Assembly: GCF_003330765.1 (NCBI RefSeq)
Contig: NZ_CP024903.1
Span: forward strand, 2,294,001 to 2,358,000
DNA from: Burkholderia pyrrocinia
GTDB lineage: Bacteria; Pseudomonadota; Gammaproteobacteria; Burkholderiales; Burkholderiaceae
DNA: 64,000 bases
Direction: 5' to 3'
Positions within the stretch are counted from its first letter, which is position 1. Every line of letters starts with the position of its first letter. The notes beneath the pieces are model-generated. The model worked only from the letters and a program-made list of their open reading frames with translations. It made no database searches and was not told the origin of the DNA. Below, piece by piece: positions 59,840 through 64,000 of the stretch. A program made the translations under genes and the position numbers.

Positions 59840-61702
59840 ATGACCCAAAAAACCTCCCGTCCGGGCGGCCACGCATTCCAGGCCGTCTTCGGCTTCACCT
59901 TCCGCTACTGGCGCAAGCAGCCGGCCCGCATCGCCACGGTCGCAGCCTTCGCGCTGCTCGCCGCGCTCGCCGACGTGCTCACGCCGCTGTTCGCCGGCCG
60001 CCTCGTCGATGCGCTGTCGACCGGCCTGACCGACCGCGCCGCCGCGTGGCATTCGGCCATCGTCGCATTCGGCACGCTCGCCGCGCTCGGCATCGGCGCG
60101 ACGGTGCTGCGGCAAGGCGTCTACCTGAACATCATCACGCTCACGCTGAAGATGATGAGCGAGATCGCCGCCGCGTCGTTCCATCGCGTGCAGCGCTTCT
60201 CGACCGACTGGCACGCGAACAGCTTCGCGGGCTCGACCGTGCGCAAGATCACGCGCGGGATCTGGGCGCTCGACCTGCTGAACGACACCGTGCTGATCGC
60301 GCTGCTGCCGTCGGTCACGATGCTGGTCGGCGCAACCGCGCTGCTCGGCTCGCACTGGCCCGTGATGGGGCTCGTCGTCGGCGCGGGCTCGCTGCTGTAC
60401 ATCGCGGTGACGGTCGCCGTATCGCTCGGCATCGTCGCGCCGGCCGCACGGCTCGGCAACCTGTGGGATACGCGCATGGGCGGCGCGCTCGCCGATGCCG
60501 TGAGCTGCAACGCGGTCGTCAAGGCGTTCGGCGCGGAAACGCGCGAGGAAGCGCGGCTCGCGCGCGTGATCGGCAAGTGGCGGCAGCGCACGCGTCGCAC
60601 GTGGGTGCGCGGCACGTTCAACGGCGGGCTGCAGGGCGCGATGCTCGTCGCGATGCAAGCCGCGATGATCGGCGTCGCGCTGCGGCTGTGGGCGAACGAC
60701 GAGGCAAGCGTCGGCGACATCGCGTTCGCGCTGACGATGTTCTTCATGCTGCAGGGTTACCTGCGCGACGTCGGCATGCACATCCGCAACCTGCAGCGCT
60801 CGGTGAACGACATGGAAGAACTCGTCGCGCTCGAACGCCAGCCGCTCGGCATCGACGACCATCCCGACGCGCCGGCCATCCGGATCGGGCAAGGCGAGAT
60901 CCGCTTCGAGCACGTGACGTTCCGCTACGGCAACCATCCGGTGCCGCTGTACGACGACTTCTCGATGCGTATCGCGCCCGGCGAGCGTGTGGGCCTGGTC
61001 GGCCACTCGGGGTCGGGCAAGACGACGTTCATCAAGCTGATCCAGCGCCTGTACGACGTGTCGGGTGGCCGCATCACGATCGACGGCCAGGACATCGCAC
61101 GCGTGCAGCAGGAGTCGCTGCGCAGCCAGATCGCGATCGTCCAGCAGGAGCCCGTGCTGTTCCACCGCACGCTCGCGGAAAACATCGCGTATGCGCGCCC
61201 CGACGCGAGCCGCGCGGACATCGAGCGCGCCGCGCGTCTCGCCAGCGCGCACGACTTCATCGTCGCGCTGCCGGACGGCTATGACACGCTCGTCGGCGAA
61301 CGCGGGATCAAGCTGTCGGGCGGCGAGCGCCAGCGTGTCGCAATTGCGCGCGCGTTCCTCGCCGATGCGCCGATCCTGATCCTCGACGAAGCGACGTCGA
61401 GCCTCGACAGCGAAAGCGAGCTGCTGATCCAGCAGGCGATGGAGCGGCTGATGGTCGGCCGCACGACGCTCGTGGTCGCGCACCGGCTGTCGACCGTGCG
61501 CGCGCTCGATCGGCTGCTCGTGCTCGATCGCGGCAAGGTGATCGAGGAAGGCAGCCACGACGCACTGATCCGCATCGACGGCGGCATCTACCGCCGGCTG
61601 TTCGAGCGGCAGGCGCTGGAGCTCGCGAAGGGGCTCGCCGATTCGCCGCGGCGCACCGCGGACGATGACGCCGGGCCGCTCGGCGAGCCGGCCGAGGCAT
61701 GA
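59840..61702 (+). CDS. ABC half-transporter (MsbA/MdlB-like exporter)
   Basis: A 620-residue protein with an N-terminal six-helix permease domain (about 15-320) and a C-terminal ATPase domain. The ATPase motifs are Walker A VGHSGSGKTTFIKL, Q-loop IVQQEPVLFHRT, signature KLSGGERQR, Walker B ILILDEATSSLDSE and the H-loop VVAHRLSTV. A dimer would export lipid, peptide or a drug-like compound. The ATG at 59840 is the natural start. It is preceded by a long leader with a mini-ORF and alternative hairpins, so translation or transcription control is likely. Confidence 0.9.
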   Translation: MTQKTSRPGGHAFQAVFGFTFRYWRKQPARIATVAAFALLAALADVLTPLFAGRLVDALSTGLTDRAAAWHSAIVAFGTLAALGIGATVLRQGVYLNIITLTLKMMSEIAAASFHRVQRFSTDWHANSFAGSTVRKITRGIWALDLLNDTVLIALLPSVTMLVGATALLGSHWPVMGLVVGAGSLLYIAVTVAVSLGIVAPAARLGNLWDTRMGGALADAVSCNAVVKAFGAETREEARLARVIGKWRQRTRRTWVRGTFNGGLQGAMLVAMQAAMIGVALRLWANDEASVGDIAFALTMFFMLQGYLRDVGMHIRNLQRSVNDMEELVALERQPLGIDDHPDAPAIRIGQGEIRFEHVTFRYGNHPVPLYDDFSMRIAPGERVGLVGHSGSGKTTFIKLIQRLYDVSGGRITIDGQDIARVQQESLRSQIAIVQQEPVLFHRTLAENIAYARPDASRADIERAARLASAHDFIVALPDGYDTLVGERGIKLSGGERQRVAIARAFLADAPILILDEATSSLDSESELLIQQAMERLMVGRTTLVVAHRLSTVRALDRLLVLDRGKVIEEGSHDALIRIDGGIYRRLFERQALELAKGLADSPRRTADDDAGPLGEPAEA

Positions 61703-61910
61703 CGCCAACGCGTTGCGATGCGGCCCCGCGGTGCGGTCACGACCGCCGGGCCGCATCGACAATCGGGTTCGGATCGTGGCCGTGCCGGGTGCACGGCCTT
61801 TTTTTGCTTCCGTGCATCGCGCCGGCCACCCTGAAGTCGCGCGCCGCGGCGTCGCCTCTGCCGGGATCACTTATCATGTCGGCCAGGAAATTAGCGACGA
61901 GGGATCGACC
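61703..61910. other. gap between ABC exporter and riboflavin synthase genes
   Basis: 208 bp. No FMN-riboswitch-like conserved elements are visible. The sequence is AT-richer close to the riboflavin synthase start, with TTTTTTTGCTTCC near 61800. Confidence 0.35.
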
Positions 61911-62624
61911 ATGTTTACAGGAATTGTCCAGGGTGTTGGCGTCATCAAGACCATCAAGGATCACGGGGAGCTGAGAACCTTCAGCGTCGAATTCCCCGAG
62001 CGCTTTACCGACGACATCGAGATCGGCGCCAGCGTCTCGGTCGACGGCGTATGTCTGACGGTGACGACCATCCATTCGCCGGAGCTGATCGACTTCGACG
62101 TGATGTTGCCGAGCCTGAAGATCACCACGCTGGCCGACCTGGCGACAGGCGCGCGGATCAACGTGGAGCGGGCCGCGAAGGACGGCGCGGAAATCGGCGG
62201 GCATCCGCTGTCCGGCCATGTCGACTTCCCGGGGACCATCCTGCACATCGCGTCGTCCGAACACAACCGGATGATTCGCATCGGCGTGCCTGCCGATTTC
62301 AAACGATATGTGTTCGCGAAGGGCTATATCGCGATCAACGGCTGCAGCCTCACCGTTTCGGACGTCAATCGCGACGAAGGCTGGTTTGAAATCTGGCTGA
62401 TTCCGGAAACGCGACGCGCAACCACCTTCGATGCAAAGGGCGTCAACGACAAGGTCAACATCGAGATCGAGCGCAGCACCCAGGTCGTCGTGGATACGAT
62501 CCGGGAAGCGGTCAAGGAAACGCTCGGCGAATTGACCGGCGTCGTCACGACGTTGCTGGCGGAAAAGGGCATCGATATCGAGGAACTGCTGGCCCGCAAC
62601 GTCGCGCGACTGCCGAAGAAGTAA
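61911..62624 (+). CDS. riboflavin synthase alpha-like protein, compositionally atypical
   Basis: A 237-residue protein with two lumazine-binding barrels: MFTGIVQGVGVIKTIKDHG and GASVSVDGVCLTVTTIHSP with Cys48; then AEIGGHPLSGHVDFPGTI and GYIAINGCSLTVSDVNRDEG. It resembles the E. coli RibC enzyme, which converts two lumazines to riboflavin, but it is longer, with an added helical tail of about 35 residues. At the position of E. coli Asp185 (NIEID) it has Glu187 (NIEIE). Base composition is lower in GC than the neighbours and it is alone, without other rib genes, suggesting a second, acquired copy. Confidence 0.85.
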   Translation: MFTGIVQGVGVIKTIKDHGELRTFSVEFPERFTDDIEIGASVSVDGVCLTVTTIHSPELIDFDVMLPSLKITTLADLATGARINVERAAKDGAEIGGHPLSGHVDFPGTILHIASSEHNRMIRIGVPADFKRYVFAKGYIAINGCSLTVSDVNRDEGWFEIWLIPETRRATTFDAKGVNDKVNIEIERSTQVVVDTIREAVKETLGELTGVVTTLLAEKGIDIEELLARNVARLPKK

Positions 62625-62797
62625 CGGATGCCGGCATGCCAGGTGATCCGCTGGATCACCGAGTATCGGCTCCCGTCGGAAAACACCTCGACCCACGGTT
62701 CCGATTCCTCAAGCGTCCAGAGTACGAGATCGAGGCCGATCAGTTCGTCCCCGTCGTCGTCGGGCCAGCGCATGCCATCCGCCCGCGCCCGCCTCAA
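62625..62797 (-). pseudogene. truncated gene remnant adjoining the riboflavin synthase gene
   Basis: On the minus strand, from TTG 62797 (overlapping the ClC stop as TTGA) or ATG 62773, about 55 residues read like real protein: MRWPDDDGDELIGLDLVLWT, then TLEESEPWVEVFSDGSRYSV and IQRITWHAGI, with good codon bias. After about 62630 the frame runs antisense into the riboflavin synthase gene with no stop until 62324 and no sensible sequence. The 3' part thus seems to be lost. An 8-bp hairpin (GGTGATCC/GGATCACC, 62642-62660) lies inside. Confidence 0.5.
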
Positions 62798-63999
62798 TCC
62801 GCTTCAGCCTGCGCGCCCTTCCCCACCGCCACGCGCTGCGCGCGATAAATCCCCGCGTGCCCCGAAAACAGATACGCGACGACACACGCGACGATCGCAT
62901 ACACGCCGATATCCGCGCCGAACAGTTCGATCGCCATGATCGTCGATGCGATCGGCGTGTTGGCCGCGCCCGCGAATACCGCGACGAAGCCGAGCCCCGC
63001 GAGAACCGGCACCGGTAGCGCCAGCACCTGGCCGAGCGCGTTGCCAAGCGTCGCGCCAATGTAGAACAGCGGCGTCACTTCGCCGCCCTTGAACCCCGAC
63101 GCGAGCGTGACGACGGTGAACGCGAACTTGCCCGCGAAATCGTAGAGCGGCAGCGGGCCGTGAAACGCAGCCTCGATCGTCGGGATGCCGAGGCCGAGAT
63201 ACTGCGGCACGTTCAGCACGGTGGCTGCCACGGCGACCAGCACGCCGCCGAGCATCGGCTGCAGCGGCGCATAGCGGACGACCCGGCGGAACCACGCGGT
63301 CAGCGCATGCGTCGCATACGCGAACAGTCGCCCGACGACGCCGAACGCGATGCCCGCGACGACCGTCACGGCCAGCCCCGTCGCCGACACGGCCGGCACG
63401 AACGGAATCGCATAGGCCGTGTGATGCACGCCCCACGCGCGGCACACGACGTCCGCGACGATCGCCGACGCGACGCAGGTCAGCAGCGCGTCGTAGCGCA
63501 CGCGCCCGATCGCGAGCACCTCGAGCCCGAACACGGCGCCCGCGAGCGGCGTGCCGAACACCGACGCGAACCCGGCCGCGATGCCGCCCATCAGCAGCAC
63601 GCGCCGATACTCGCGATCGAGGCGGAACACCTGCGTGACGCGATCGGCGAGCGCGCCGCCCATCTGGACGGCCGTCCCCTCGCGGCCGGCCGAGCCGCCG
63701 AACAGGTGCGTGACGACAGTCGCGACGAGCACGAGCGGCGCCATCCGCTTCGGCACGAGCGCCTTCGGGTCGTGAATCTCGTCGATCAGCAGGTTGTTGC
63801 CGCGCGCGACCGGCTGGCCGAAACGATGGTAGATCCACCCGGTCGCGAAACCGGCGGCCGGCAGCCCCCACAGCAGCCACGGATGCGCCACGCGCGTGCC
63901 GGTCGCCCAGTCGAGTGCGATCAGGAACAGCGCGGAAGCCGTGCCGGCCAGCGCGCCGAGCAGGGCCGAGAGCGCGAGCCAGCGGCATACGTAGCGCAC
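62794..63999 (-). CDS. ClC-family chloride channel (possibly partial at N-terminus)
   Basis: At least 401 residues of a voltage-gated-chloride-channel-type protein with about ten hydrophobic segments. The selectivity-filter region is HLFGGSAGREGTAVQMGGALAD (GREGP-like, here GREGT) near residue 105, and a late GFKGGEVTPLFYIGATLGNALG is the GxFxP-like part. The first codon at 63999 is GTG at the very window edge, so the true start may lie beyond. There are no CBS domains. It moves Cl- or F- or works as a H+/Cl- exchanger. Confidence 0.88.
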   Translation of the reverse strand: MRYVCRWLALSALLGALAGTASALFLIALDWATGTRVAHPWLLWGLPAAGFATGWIYHRFGQPVARGNNLLIDEIHDPKALVPKRMAPLVLVATVVTHLFGGSAGREGTAVQMGGALADRVTQVFRLDREYRRVLLMGGIAAGFASVFGTPLAGAVFGLEVLAIGRVRYDALLTCVASAIVADVVCRAWGVHHTAYAIPFVPAVSATGLAVTVVAGIAFGVVGRLFAYATHALTAWFRRVVRYAPLQPMLGGVLVAVAATVLNVPQYLGLGIPTIEAAFHGPLPLYDFAGKFAFTVVTLASGFKGGEVTPLFYIGATLGNALGQVLALPVPVLAGLGFVAVFAGAANTPIASTIMAIELFGADIGVYAIVACVVAYLFSGHAGIYRAQRVAVGKGAQAEAD

Positions 64000-64000
64000 G

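Noticed and set aside
61703..61910. FMN riboswitch before the riboflavin synthase gene
   Set aside because: The conserved FMN-element boxes are not seen in the 208-bp gap.
1..64000. CRISPR arrays, tRNA or rRNA genes, prophage
   Set aside because: No regularly spaced repeats, no cloverleaf or rRNA-like sequence, and no phage structural genes were seen by reading the window.

Overview
The window is high-GC DNA with the gene content of a Burkholderia cepacia complex chromosome. The species inference rests on a complete, syntenic cepacian exopolysaccharide cluster (bceA to bceK), the strong GC bias at third codon positions, and many Burkholderia-type regulator and transporter genes. I saw no rRNA, tRNA, CRISPR array or intact insertion sequence. 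The only transposase-like sequence is an N-terminal domain fused into a larger protein.

Layout. 1-5.2 kb: partial modE, a CYTH/CHAD protein, a tautomerase divergent from a LysR regulator, a DMT exporter, and a histidine-kinase-like protein lacking its ATP site. 5.2-12.3 kb: a CNNM/CorC-type membrane protein with a ThiE-like protein, a TreZ-like GH13 protein that has lost its catalytic residues, a methyltransferase, a GST, a DUF1345 membrane protein and a metallophosphatase. 12.3-14.5 kb: an Xre/RES toxin-antitoxin pair with a half-site operator, and an amino-acid-binding protein. 14.5-15.5 kb holds no recognisable gene. 15.5-23.7 kb: a sigma-54 activator, a membrane-associated metal hydrolase with an orphan TetR-type palindrome, an FKBP, an AraC regulator, and two MFS transporters, one divergent from an HxlR regulator.

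23.8-38.6 kb is the cepacian locus. bceB to bceK run leftwards as one closely packed operon: priming transferase, UDP-glucose dehydrogenase, tyrosine phosphatase, Wza-like export lipoprotein, Wzc-like tyrosine kinase, four glycosyltransferases and a Wzy-like polymerase. bceA, which makes GDP-mannose, is divergent across an AT-rich control region. All eleven genes look intact. A transposase-domain fusion protein follows on the far side of a 16-bp terminator hairpin.

38.7-64 kb: a rubrerythrin/Fe-S oxidoreductase/DUF3501 trio; an ECF42-type sigma factor with VOC and two DGPF (YCII) proteins, one of them frameshifted; a secreted nuclease; envelope-stress-type small proteins (DUF883, SYLF) and an AI-2E family protein; an SDR/reductase pair; PAP2; MntH; GlxA-type AraC; LysR; OsmC; a DyP peroxidase; an ABC half-exporter with a leader peptide and alternative hairpins in its 5' UTR; a compositionally atypical riboflavin synthase beside a truncated gene; and a ClC channel running off the right edge.

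The strongest candidates for undescribed biology are the leader-peptide attenuator before the ABC exporter (59.5-59.8 kb), two look-alike compound hairpins in AT-rich gaps (40.0 and 47.9 kb), the transposase-domain fusion beside bceA, the inactive-looking TreZ paralogue and the ATP-site-less kinase-like protein.
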